Assembly: GCA_905201305.1 (NCBI GenBank)
Contig: CAJKNS010000122.1
Coordinates: 1-7,088, forward strand
Direction: 5' to 3'
DNA length: 7,088 nucleotides
From: an uncultured Eubacteriales bacterium
GTDB lineage: Bacteria; Bacillota; Clostridia; Oscillospirales; Oscillospiraceae
Numbering within the stretch: the stretch's first letter is position 1; every line of letters starts with the position of its first letter. Positions 1 through 4,614 of this stretch are shown here, piece by piece. The notes under the pieces are model-generated. The model had not been told where the DNA came from and did not search any database. It saw only the letters and a program-made list of their open reading frames with translations. Both the position numbers and the translations under genes were made by a program.

Positions 1-212
1 GTGGCAAGTGCGGCGTCGGTATCCTCCAGCAGCCGCTCTTTTTCGGAACGGGTGCTTTCGTTTGGACGCAGTACGCTTTCCCACTGTTCATCCTCCGACG
101 GGTCGATCTGCGAGACCTCTACACAGCCAAGCTCTTGGAGCTTCTGAAACAGCGGGTCACGATCCTCCAGAAGACCGATGAGACGTAGTCGTTTCATACT
201 GACGATTGCCAT
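1..212 (-). CDS. ntpI: V-type ATP synthase/ATPase subunit I (a-subunit homologue), N-terminal part
   Basis: This is the membrane stator subunit of a V/A-type rotary ATPase, the a-subunit homologue that forms the ion half-channels and anchors the peripheral stalks. Only the first 70 residues are present; the gene continues past the left edge. The start MAIVSMKRLRLIGL, followed by a predicted helix with LFQKLQELGCVEV, is typical of the cytoplasmic N-terminal domain of this family: a short strand, then a helix and the LGCVEV strand. After it comes a charged coiled-coil region (residues about 45-70). ATG at 212-210 lies one base after the ntpF stop codon, so the two genes are almost certainly co-transcribed and translationally coupled. 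The order ntpF-ntpI matches the beginning of the Enterococcus hirae ntp operon, where ntpK, E, C, G, A, B and D follow. Whether it moves H+ or Na+ cannot be judged from this fragment. Confidence 0.88.
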   Translation of the reverse strand, partial: MAIVSMKRLRLIGLLEDRDPLFQKLQELGCVEVSQIDPSEDEQWESVLRPNESTRSEKERLLEDTDAALA

Positions 213-213
213 A

Positions 214-528
214 TCAGTCTATCACGATCCTTTCTACAATGCTGTTTGCTGCGGCATCCAGCCGGCTTTCGGCGTGGGCACGGAGCACAGCACATTGATT
301 CTCTGCGTGATGCATGATTTCTTCCGCATTTTCTGCGGCTCTTGCTTCTGCGTTACGCATCATTTCTTTCACCGCAGCCGCAGCCTGAGCTTCTTTTTCC
401 GCCTGATAGGCTTTGCCCTTGGCATCGGCGTCGGCGATGATCTGTTTGGAAGCGGTGGAGGCGTCCTGCATGGAGGACTTTGCCTGGGCTTCCGCTTGGG
501 TTACCTGGGTCATTGCATCCAGAGTCAT
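214..528 (-). CDS. ntpF: V-type ATPase subunit G/H-like peripheral stalk protein (NtpF)
   Basis: This 104-residue protein is almost wholly predicted alpha-helix, rich in Ala, Glu, Gln and Lys, with a long coiled coil from about residue 8 to 98 (for example AEAQAKSSMQDAS and KEMMRNAEARAAENAEE). This is the character of the small stalk subunit (bacterial NtpF, archaeal subunit H) that pairs with subunit E to form the peripheral stator linking the head to subunit I. The length fits the family, which is around 100-110 residues. I chose ATG at 528-526 because AAAGGCGG lies just upstream and the coiled coil begins there. The frame stays open upstream to 780, but that part is AT-rich, contains hairpins and shows no coiled-coil pattern. 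The gene directly precedes ntpI. Family assignment rests on composition, size and position, since the family is weakly conserved in sequence. Confidence 0.82.
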   Translation of the reverse strand: MTLDAMTQVTQAEAQAKSSMQDASTASKQIIADADAKGKAYQAEKEAQAAAAVKEMMRNAEARAAENAEEIMHHAENQCAVLRAHAESRLDAAANSIVERIVID

Positions 529-548
529 GGTTTCACCGCCTTTCCAGT

Positions 549-580
549 GGTTTCGGTGGGCGCACATTGCGCCGAAATCC
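549..580 (-). other. Hairpin in the ntpF 5' untranslated region
   Basis: The transcript strand can form a two-part stem about 20 bases upstream of the ntpF start. The outer arms are GGATTTCGG and CCGAAACC (one bulged A), and the inner hairpin is GCGCA-ATG-TGCGC. It ends close to the AAAGGCGG ribosome binding site, so it could affect translation initiation. There is no T-run after it, so it is not a terminator. The structure is seen directly; the role is inference. Confidence 0.45.
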
Positions 581-636
581 TGCTGCCGGGAATTGGATAT
601 TCTGCGGCATTGTGAGGATGTGCCGTTCTGTCTATG

Positions 637-642
637 ATTATA
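637..642 (-). promoter_or_regulatory. Possible proximal -10 box for the V-ATPase operon
   Basis: A perfect TATAAT lies on the minus strand about 110 bases before the ntpF start. The best -35 at usual spacing is poor (ATACCA at 18 bases), and there is no TG extension. It may be a weak second promoter downstream of the much better one at 852-880, or chance in an AT-rich leader. Confidence 0.35.
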
Positions 643-751
643 CCGGAAATTTTGAAAATATGGTATCGCATTTTCTACACAAAAATGACCAAATTTTTGG
701 GGGATGTACAAAGCATCTTCACGAATTCGGCGGAGTTTCGAAGAAAATTTC

Positions 752-844
752 CGGACAAAACGGCAAAGTTGTCCGAACAATACGGATGTGGTAAATATTA
801 TTCATCAATAAATTTACCCAATAGAAAATGACTAAAAGTCATTT
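752..844 (-). other. Three successive inverted repeats in the V-ATPase upstream leader
   Basis: Three inverted repeats follow one another just downstream of the start point predicted from the 852-880 promoter. First, at 844-826, AAATGACT-TTT-AGTCATTT is perfect and begins at about +1. Second, at 818-790, GGTAAAT-TTATT-GATG-AATAA-a-ATTTACC makes a 12-bp stem with one bulged base. Third, at 775-752, CGGACAA and TTGTCCG are separated by 10 bases. In RNA they would give three hairpins in a row; in DNA the first could instead be an operator overlapping the transcription start. None has the GC-rich stem plus T-run of a standard terminator. I do not recognise a known riboswitch class here. Confidence 0.5.
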
Positions 845-851
845 CTCAACC

Positions 852-880
852 AGTATAGCAAAGATATATGCAAAATGCAA
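852..880 (-). promoter_or_regulatory. Sigma-A promoter, probably for the V-ATPase operon
   Basis: On the minus strand TTGCAT (880-875) and TATACT (857-852) are exactly 17 bases apart, and TGC directly before the -10 makes it an extended -10. The predicted start is near 845. The only downstream genes on this strand are ntpF and ntpI, which gives a 5' untranslated region of about 317 bases. An independent small RNA starting here cannot be excluded. Bases 881-993 upstream show nothing recognisable. Confidence 0.62.
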
Positions 881-993
881 GGGGCTTGAAGAAAAAGATT
901 CACAATGTCTACAAAAATTTAGTGCAAGGTTTTGGCATTTTGTTAGAGGGGATGGAACTTTTTGACCATGTAATTGATTTTGAGTAAAGCAAT

Positions 994-1021
994 CCCCCGG
1001 GACCGGTTCCGATCTCGGGGG
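994..1021 (-). terminator. Hairpin after leuA, probable weak terminator
   Basis: Eight bases after the leuA stop codon, 13-base arms (994-1006 and 1009-1021) form a GC-rich stem with a CCCCCG/CGGGGG base, one G-T pair and one C-A mismatch, closed by a 2-base turn (likely larger in practice). On the transcript strand it is followed only by ATTGCTTTACTC, not a clean T-run, so termination may be inefficient or the hairpin may mainly protect the mRNA 3' end. Confidence 0.5.
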
Positions 1022-1029
1022 AAGATGGG

Positions 1030-2739
1030 TTACTTGTCTGCCTTGCCGTCCTTAGCGATGATCGCACGGTTGATGGCACACAGGATGGCGCGGATGGAGG
1101 CACGGTTGATGTTGTGGCTCTTGCCGACGCCGAAGACATCCTTTCCGTCGGGGGTCTTCAAGTGGATGTAGCATACAGCCTGGGAATCGGAGCCGGAGGT
1201 GATGGCATGCTCGGAGTAGTCCACAAAGTGGAACTTGCCGATTTCCAGCTCAGAGATGGCGTTAAAGAAGGCGTCGATGGGACCGTTGCCCTCGCCGGAG
1301 ATTGCGATTTCACCGTTCTTGTAGCTGAGAACGCCGGAGAAGCCAACCTGAGAGGTTTCACCGTGGGAACCGGACTCGGTGAAGGTGTGGCGGAGCAGAC
1401 CATAGGTCTTGTCTACCTCCAAATAGTTCTTGTCGAACAGCTCGAAAATCTGGCTGGGCAGCAGCTCGGTGCCAAGACGGTCGGTTTCTTCCTGGACAAT
1501 GGCGCCGAACTCGGGATGCATTGCCTTGGGCAGGGAATAGCCGAAGTTGTTTTCCATGACAAAGGCAGCGCCGCCTTTGCCGGACTGGGAGTTGATGCGG
1601 ATAATGGGCTCATACTGCCGACCCACATCGGCGGGATCAATGGGCAGATAGGGAACCTCCCACATATCGGTGCCGGATTCCTTCATATACTGAACGCCCT
1701 TATTGATGGCGTCCTGATGGCTTCCGGAGAAAGCGGTGAACACCAGCTGACCCACATAGGGCTGGCGGGGATCCACCTTCATATGGGTACAGCGCTCGTA
1801 GACGTTCTTGATCTTGTTGATATCGGAGAAGTCCAGCTTGGAATCTACACCCTGGGTGTACATATTCATTGCCAGCGTGACCATATCCACATTGCCGGTA
1901 CGCTCGCCGTTGCCAAACAGCGTTGCTTCCATGCGCTCTGCACCAGCCAGCAGGCCCAGCTCTGCAGTGGCAACGCCTTCGCCGCGGTCATTGTGGGGAT
2001 GCAGGGAAATGACGGCGCAATCCCGGGAGGGGAGCTTGCGGATGAAATACTCAATGCAGTCTGCAAAATAGTTGGGCAGCATGTTTTCCACGGTGGAGGG
2101 CAGGTTCAGAATGACCTTGTTCTCGGGGGTTGCGTGGAGATGCTCCAGGACGGCCTGGCAGATTTCCACTGCGTAGTCCATCTCGGTGCCCATAAAGGAC
2201 TCAGGGGAATATTCAAAGCGGAGGTTCATGCCGGAGGCGATCACAGGCTGACTCAGCTCATAAATCAGGTCGGCTGCGTCGGTGGCAATCTTGGTAATGC
2301 CAGCCTGGTCCATTTTGAAGACAACCTTCCGCTGGAGGGTGGAGGTGGAGTTGTAGAAATGGAGAATGACGTTCTTTGCGCCGCGGATTGCTTCAAAGGT
2401 CTTCTGGATCAGAGGAGGGCGCGCCTGAACCAGCACCTGAATGGTTACGTCGTCGGGAATGTGACCGCCCTCAATGAGCTCACGGCAGATTTCATACTCA
2501 GTGTCGGAAGCGGAGGGGAAGCCGATTTCGATTTCCTTGACGCCAATGTCCACCAGCGTGTGGAACATCTCCAGCTTCTGCTGCAAATTCATGGGGTTAA
2601 TCAGCGCCTGGTTGCCGTCGCGCAGGTCAACGGAGCACCATACCGGGGGATTTTTAATCTCTTTGTTGGGCCAGGTGCGGTCATTGAGGGAAATGGGCTG
2701 ATAGGGAATGTATTTTTGACAGCCGGGTTTCAGATTCAT
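1030..2739 (-). CDS. leuA: 2-isopropylmalate synthase (long form)
   Basis: Condenses acetyl-CoA with 2-oxoisovalerate to (2S)-2-isopropylmalate, the first committed step of leucine synthesis in the cytoplasm. It has 569 residues, matching the long LeuA type also found in Mycobacterium and yeast. The TIM-barrel catalytic domain (about 30-320) carries DLRDGNQAL (38-46; R40 and metal ligand D41), the metal-binding HPHNDRGEG (H247, H249) and GNGERTGNVD (276-285; N283). A linker domain (about 320-430) includes SGKGGAAFV. The C-terminal part (about 430-569) corresponds to the regulatory domain that binds leucine for feedback inhibition. ATG at 2739 has AGGAGG 8 bases upstream (2753-2748). No other leucine gene adjoins it in the window, so it appears to be a single-gene unit. 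Expression is set by the T-box upstream. Ligand positions are assigned by motif analogy with the Mycobacterium enzyme. No damage is visible. Confidence 0.97.
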   Translation of the reverse strand: MNLKPGCQKYIPYQPISLNDRTWPNKEIKNPPVWCSVDLRDGNQALINPMNLQQKLEMFHTLVDIGVKEIEIGFPSASDTEYEICRELIEGGHIPDDVTIQVLVQARPPLIQKTFEAIRGAKNVILHFYNSTSTLQRKVVFKMDQAGITKIATDAADLIYELSQPVIASGMNLRFEYSPESFMGTEMDYAVEICQAVLEHLHATPENKVILNLPSTVENMLPNYFADCIEYFIRKLPSRDCAVISLHPHNDRGEGVATAELGLLAGAERMEATLFGNGERTGNVDMVTLAMNMYTQGVDSKLDFSDINKIKNVYERCTHMKVDPRQPYVGQLVFTAFSGSHQDAINKGVQYMKESGTDMWEVPYLPIDPADVGRQYEPIIRINSQSGKGGAAFVMENNFGYSLPKAMHPEFGAIVQEETDRLGTELLPSQIFELFDKNYLEVDKTYGLLRHTFTESGSHGETSQVGFSGVLSYKNGEIAISGEGNGPIDAFFNAISELEIGKFHFVDYSEHAITSGSDSQAVCYIHLKTPDGKDVFGVGKSHNINRASIRAILCAINRAIIAKDGKADK

Positions 2740-2796
2740 AATGAGTTCCTCCTATAATCAATATCATGTGTACAAGGTCAGAGCGGGCGGGACGTC

Positions 2797-2836
2797 AAAA
2801 AAAGCCCCGGAACGCAGCCACTCTGCGTTCCGGGGC
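2797..2836 (-). terminator. T-box-controlled intrinsic terminator before leuA
   Basis: Perfect 14-bp stem (2836-2823 with 2817-2804), loop AGTGG, then seven T on the transcript strand (2803-2797). It is the off state of the T-box and ends 57 bases before the leuA start codon. Confidence 0.95.
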
Positions 2837-3060
2837 GTGGATATAAATTCACGCGGTACCACCCGGTTCAGCTGATTCACAGCCCTCAGCCTCCAATAAG
2901 GCTTTGGCAAATAACGCTGCCATACGGTTTCGGCTACTATCGGTTCACCGGAACAGCTCCGGGGTCAGTATACACAGCGCCATCATCATCGGCTTGCACC
3001 CACCGCCGACTCTCTGAAGATGAACCGGGACTGTCTTCTCCCCATCTCTGCTTTTATCTA
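2797..3060 (-). ncRNA. Leucine T-box riboswitch in the leuA leader
   Basis: The leader senses uncharged tRNA and lets transcription continue into leuA. Stem I: ACAG/CUGU helix, AG-rich bulge (AGAGAG), terminal stem UCGGC/GCCGA with loop containing GGGUGCAA. The specifier loop is bounded below by GGGG/CCCC; its 3' strand reads GUAUACUGA, putting codon CUG (Leu) at 2968-2966 with the expected following A. Stem III is AGCCU/AGGCU. The T-box core GGGUGGUACCGCG is at 2864-2852. The antiterminator forms from CCGGG (2866-2862), bulge UGGUACC, GCGUG/CACGC and CCCGG (2834-2830). UGGU can pair with the ACCA 3' end of tRNA-Leu (discriminator A). The antiterminator's 3' arm is part of the terminator stem, so the two exclude each other. 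The 5' end is inferred from the promoter. Confidence 0.96.
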
Positions 3061-3066
3061 TGGCTA

Positions 3067-3095
3067 ATCCTAACACGGAGCAGGGAAATTGTCAA
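3067..3095 (-). promoter_or_regulatory. Sigma-A promoter of the T-box-leuA unit
   Basis: On the minus strand a perfect TTGACA (3095-3090) is followed 17 bases later by TAGGAT (3072-3067). The predicted start near 3060 lies just before T-box Stem I, which fits well. The strong -35 suggests high basal initiation, with control left to attenuation. Confidence 0.85.
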
Positions 3096-3097
3096 GA

Positions 3098-3158
3098 TGT
3101 TTCTCGCTGCTTCAGTGAATTGGCAGATGGTTGTGCAGCGACGTGCTTAGGAGAAACA
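3098..3158. repeat. Interrupted inverted repeat directly upstream of the leuA promoter
   Basis: TGTTTCTC-GCTGC (3098-3110) and GCAGC (3135-3139) plus GAGAAACA (3151-3158) are complementary: 13 paired bases, with an 11-base interruption in the right arm and a 24-base centre. It abuts the -35 of the leuA promoter (two bases away) and lies in the spacer between divergent transcripts. It could be an operator pair or a remnant of a terminator or repeat. No T-run follows on either strand. Confidence 0.4.
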
Positions 3159-3187
3159 AATGCAATGCATGACTGCTTAATAGTTTT

Positions 3188-3258
3188 GAAATATCTATTT
3201 CACGAAAATGTATAAAATGAACAAAAAGATTTGTGCAAAATGGACCCATGTAGACATG
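3188..3258. promoter_or_regulatory. Two short palindromes upstream of the HEAT gene promoter
   Basis: GAAATA-TC-TATTTC at 3188-3201 and CATGT-AG-ACATG at 3247-3258 are perfect palindromes. The second ends at the base immediately before the -35 of the 3259-3287 promoter, a typical place for a regulator site. The rest of this stretch is AT-rich and shows no gene. Whether either site binds a protein is unknown. Confidence 0.35.
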
Positions 3259-3287
3259 TTGACAAAAATGGGGAAGCTCCTTATACT
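3259..3287 (+). promoter_or_regulatory. Near-consensus sigma-A promoter of the HEAT-repeat gene
   Basis: TTGACA (3259-3264), a 17-base spacer, then TATACT (3282-3287). The predicted start is near 3294, leaving a leader of about 105 bases before the gene at 3399. Confidence 0.85.
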
Positions 3288-3313
3288 GGACATGAAGGAA
3301 CAATCTCTTTCCT

Positions 3314-3397
3314 GGTCCCTGGGGCAGCCTTTGGGTACCGCAAAGACACGCCCTTGGGAACCAAATAATTTTGCCGCACGGCAGAAAGAAGGGTACC
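3314..3397 (+). ncRNA. Structured leader of unknown class before the HEAT-repeat gene
   Basis: The leader folds into one compact branchless structure. GGTCCC (3314-3319) pairs with GGGAACC (3356-3362, one bulged A), GGGGC (3321-3325) with GCCCT (3350-3354), and CTTTG (3329-3333) with CAAAG (3341-3345), leaving a loop with GGTACC. A second small hairpin TGCCG-CA-CGGCA follows (3372-3383). GGTACC occurs again at 3392-3397, between the ribosome binding site (AGAAGG, 3387-3392) and the ATG. The sequence is self-complementary, so loop and ribosome binding site region could pair. I do not recognise a named riboswitch; the pairing is prediction by eye. Confidence 0.4.
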
Positions 3398-3398
3398 T

Positions 3399-3764
3399 AT
3401 GGGCAACATCAATAAAAAGGTAGATAAGCTCATTGCAAAGAGGCAGTGGGATAAGCTGCTCCACAATCTCGGCGAAACCAACGGCGATTCCAAAATGAAA
3501 ATCGCAAAAGCCTGCGGAGTCTCCGGCGGCAGCGGCTGCATTGACCTCCTGAGCGTGATTCCAAACGATCGGGAAGCCAGCGATGACCTGCTGCTGGAAA
3601 CCATTGATTCTCTGGGCAAAATCGGCAACGACCGGTGCATTACGCTCCTGCGGTACTTCCGGGAGAATGTGGACCAGTCCAAGACGCCCATGATCTCCGC
3701 GGTGGATTCTTCTGTACGGAAAATCAAGGTCCGGGTCGCTGAGATGGAGCGCATGACCCAGTAA
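3399..3764 (+). CDS. Small HEAT-repeat-like protein
   Basis: This is a 121-residue, probably cytoplasmic protein without a signal peptide or membrane segment. After a basic N-terminal helix (MGNINKKVDKLIAKRQWDKL), paired-helix units with the spacing of HEAT or PBS-lyase-like repeats can be seen at about 30-54 (KIAKACG then CIDLLSVI), 63-90 (LLETIDSLGKIGND then CITLLRYF) and 95-112. The phrase LGKIGND-RCITLL is especially HEAT-like. Such repeats usually serve as protein-binding scaffolds, so no enzyme activity is implied. The partner is unknown. ATG at 3399 has AGAAGG six bases upstream and follows its own strong promoter and structured leader. The unit ends at a strong terminator, so the gene is monocistronic. 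It is convergent with the gene at 3815-4243. The protein is clearly coding by composition, but I cannot name a characterised homologue. Confidence 0.82.
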   Translation: MGNINKKVDKLIAKRQWDKLLHNLGETNGDSKMKIAKACGVSGGSGCIDLLSVIPNDREASDDLLLETIDSLGKIGNDRCITLLRYFRENVDQSKTPMISAVDSSVRKIKVRVAEMERMTQ

Positions 3765-3784
3765 GCTACATCAGAATATAACAA

Positions 3785-3816
3785 GGGAGCGTCCGGTTGG
3801 GCGCTCCCGATTTTTT
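3785..3816 (+). terminator. Intrinsic terminator after the HEAT-repeat gene, possibly two-way
   Basis: GGGAGCG (3785-3791) and CGCTCCC (3802-3808) form the stem, with CC/GG pairs extending into the loop, then GA and six T (3811-3816). On the minus strand the same stem directly follows the stop codon at 3815 and precedes TTGTTATATT, so it may also end the convergent transcript. The T-run overlaps the last codon of that gene. Confidence 0.9.
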
Positions 3817-4243
3817 ACAAAAACGGCTTCATCTGCTCGATATTATTCTGCTCCGTCTCCAGCAGCTTTTTGCTCAGGTCTGTGACCCGCTCATCCTTTC
3901 CAAGATACTGCCGGTGGTGCTGAATAGACTTGATGGCGCCCTTGGTATTGCCGGTAATCATCATCTCGGCGATTTTGGAGGAGGAGGGGGGAGACATGGC
4001 GTTTCTGGCACGGGACATCATCAGCCCCATCTTTGCCCCCATGGGCAGCGGCTCGGGATCACTGCCCCGGGCTTTGAGCATCTCGGTGGCAGAAGAGCAC
4101 AGCTCGCCGTATTCCGCCTTCTGCTGCCGAAGGGCGTCGGTCAGTGGGGTGCAGGGAGAATAGCTCAGAACGGTGTCGATGCCGTCGTGTCCCATCTGCG
4201 CGGTTTCCCGAATGTAAGAGAGCAATTCAATGTCGGTAATCAT
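3815..4243 (-). CDS. Conserved-looking helical protein of unknown function (possible four-helix ferritin-like bundle)
   Basis: This 142-residue protein has no signal peptide or membrane segment. Four amphipathic helices are predicted: about 2-28 (IELLSYIRETAQMGHDGIDTVL), 33-58, 68-115 (rich in Met: MGAKMGLMMSRARNAM, then IAEMMITGNTKGAIKSI) and 117-140 (TDLSKKLLETEQNNIEQM). The layout resembles small ferritin-like or DUF2383-type bundles, but I see no convincing set of paired Glu/His metal ligands, so this is only a fold guess. ATG at 4243 was chosen because AAAGGAG lies upstream (11-base gap, slightly long). The frame stays open upstream to 4666, but that part runs through a repeat element and is not protein-like. 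It is transcribed alone, convergent with the HEAT gene. A TATAAT lies 47 bases upstream. The function is unknown. Confidence 0.78.
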   Translation of the reverse strand: MITDIELLSYIRETAQMGHDGIDTVLSYSPCTPLTDALRQQKAEYGELCSSATEMLKARGSDPEPLPMGAKMGLMMSRARNAMSPPSSSKIAEMMITGNTKGAIKSIQHHRQYLGKDERVTDLSKKLLETEQNNIEQMKPFL

Positions 4244-4289
4244 GGTTGGATCGGCTCCTTTCGGCGTTAGTTTGTCCGGGAACCAAGGA

Positions 4290-4320
4290 ATTATACGGAA
4301 TGGACAGAATTCTAAGGCAA
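4290..4320 (-). promoter_or_regulatory. Candidate promoter for the 3815-4243 gene, -35 at the edge of the repeat element
   Basis: On the minus strand a perfect TATAAT (4295-4290) has TTGCCT (4320-4315) 19 bases upstream. The hexamer lies exactly at the outer tip of the repeat element's terminal repeat. The spacing is long, so the -35 is uncertain, but the -10 is well placed, about 40 bases of leader before the ATG. Confidence 0.45.
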
Positions 4321-4476
4321 CACCGCGCAAATGCGACTGCGGATTCTGACGGATCTTTTCCGCCAAAAATTCGTTTGTAAAACCTTGAAATACACAAAGT
4401 ATTCCTGCGGCTTTACACCTTTTTTTGACGAAAAATCTTTCGTCAGACTCTCTTGCCGATTTGTGCGGTATTGCCC
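4315..4476. mobile_element. 162-bp element with terminal inverted repeats (MITE-like)
   Basis: The left end AGGCAACACCGCGCAAAT (from 4315) is matched in inverted orientation by the right end ATTTGTGCGGTATTGCCC (to 4476). Over 18 bases, 15 match. Both ends are flanked by TA (4313-4314 and 4477-4478), compatible with a TA target duplication as used by Tc1/mariner-IS630 type elements, although TA is too short to prove it. The inside holds a perfect hairpin TGACGAAA-AATC-TTTCGTCA (4426-4445), a GCGGA/TCCGC pair and a short AATAC/GTATT hairpin, and no transposase. Both reading directions are partly open, but no protein is convincing. It lies between two divergent genes. It could instead be a dispersed intergenic repeat that is not mobile. 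Confidence 0.5.
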
Positions 4477-4499
4477 TAAAAAACATGCAACGGTATCCA
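4471..4499 (+). promoter_or_regulatory. Weak candidate sigma-A promoter for the sigma factor operon, -35 at the repeat element end
   Basis: TTGCCC (4471-4476), the outermost bases of the element's right end, is 17 bases from TATCCA (4494-4499). The -10 is poor. It mirrors the arrangement at the left end, where TTGCCT faces outward towards a TATAAT. Confidence 0.25.
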
Positions 4500-4512
4500 G
4501 CGCCGCGGCGTC
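4489..4512 (+). promoter_or_regulatory. Candidate ECF-type promoter upstream of the sigma factor gene
   Basis: GCAAC (AAC at 4489-4491) and CGTC (4509-4512) are 17 bases apart, the usual pattern of many ECF sigma promoters (AAC near -35, CGTC near -10). ECF sigma genes commonly drive their own transcription. The motif is short and could be chance, and it overlaps the alternative sigma-A candidate. Confidence 0.3.
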
Positions 4513-4526
4513 TTATTTTGTGTAAT

Positions 4527-4584
4527 GACAATACCGCAGCAATTGGCGTTTGAAGGCGACAGGCGTGTGGATGCGGTGTTGCCC
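4527..4584. repeat. Second, shorter pair of the same repeat ends in the sigma gene leader
   Basis: GACAATACCGC (4527-4537) and GCGGTGTTGCC (4573-4583) are inverted copies of the element ends: the left one continues with AGCAATTGGC, matching the 4456-4475 end at 16 of 19 positions, and the right one equals the 4315-4326 end at 11 of 11 positions of GCGGTGTTGCC. The pair would fold as a 9-bp stem (CAATACCGC with GCGGTGTTG) in the mRNA leader, ending 24 bases before the ribosome binding site. It may be a deleted element copy or a remnant of an older insertion. Confidence 0.5.
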
Positions 4585-4614
4585 GAGAGGAAACGGGAAA
4601 AAGGAAGTGAAACC

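Noticed and set aside
538..612. A 25-codon upstream frame ending just before the ntpF start
   Set aside because: No ribosome binding site precedes its ATG, and its composition reflects the hairpin sequence.
529..780. In-frame upstream extension of ntpF to a TTG at 780
   Set aside because: The extension crosses hairpins and AT-rich DNA, shows no coiled-coil character, and a good ribosome binding site precedes the ATG at 528.
787..831. A 14-codon leaderless frame starting in the first V-ATPase leader hairpin
   Set aside because: It has no ribosome binding site, its ATG is part of the palindrome, and such short frames are common by chance.
1114..2757. A 547-codon open frame on the plus strand opposite leuA
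   Set aside because: It is the antisense shadow of leuA; the leuA protein matches its family throughout, and the antisense frame has no ribosome binding site or recognisable domain.
3321..3362. c-di-GMP-I riboswitch in the HEAT gene leader, suggested by CGCAAAG followed by CACG
   Set aside because: The GAAA tetraloop, its receptor and the second paired arm of that class are missing.
4426..4445. TGACGAAA/TTTCGTCA hairpin as a terminator
   Set aside because: The T-run lies before it on the plus strand and there is none after it on the minus strand; it is treated as an internal part of the repeat element.
4525..4614. Thirty extra N-terminal residues for the sigma factor
   Set aside because: They translate a repeat copy and a leader stem and do not resemble sigma region 2; AAAGGAAG precedes the ATG at 4615.
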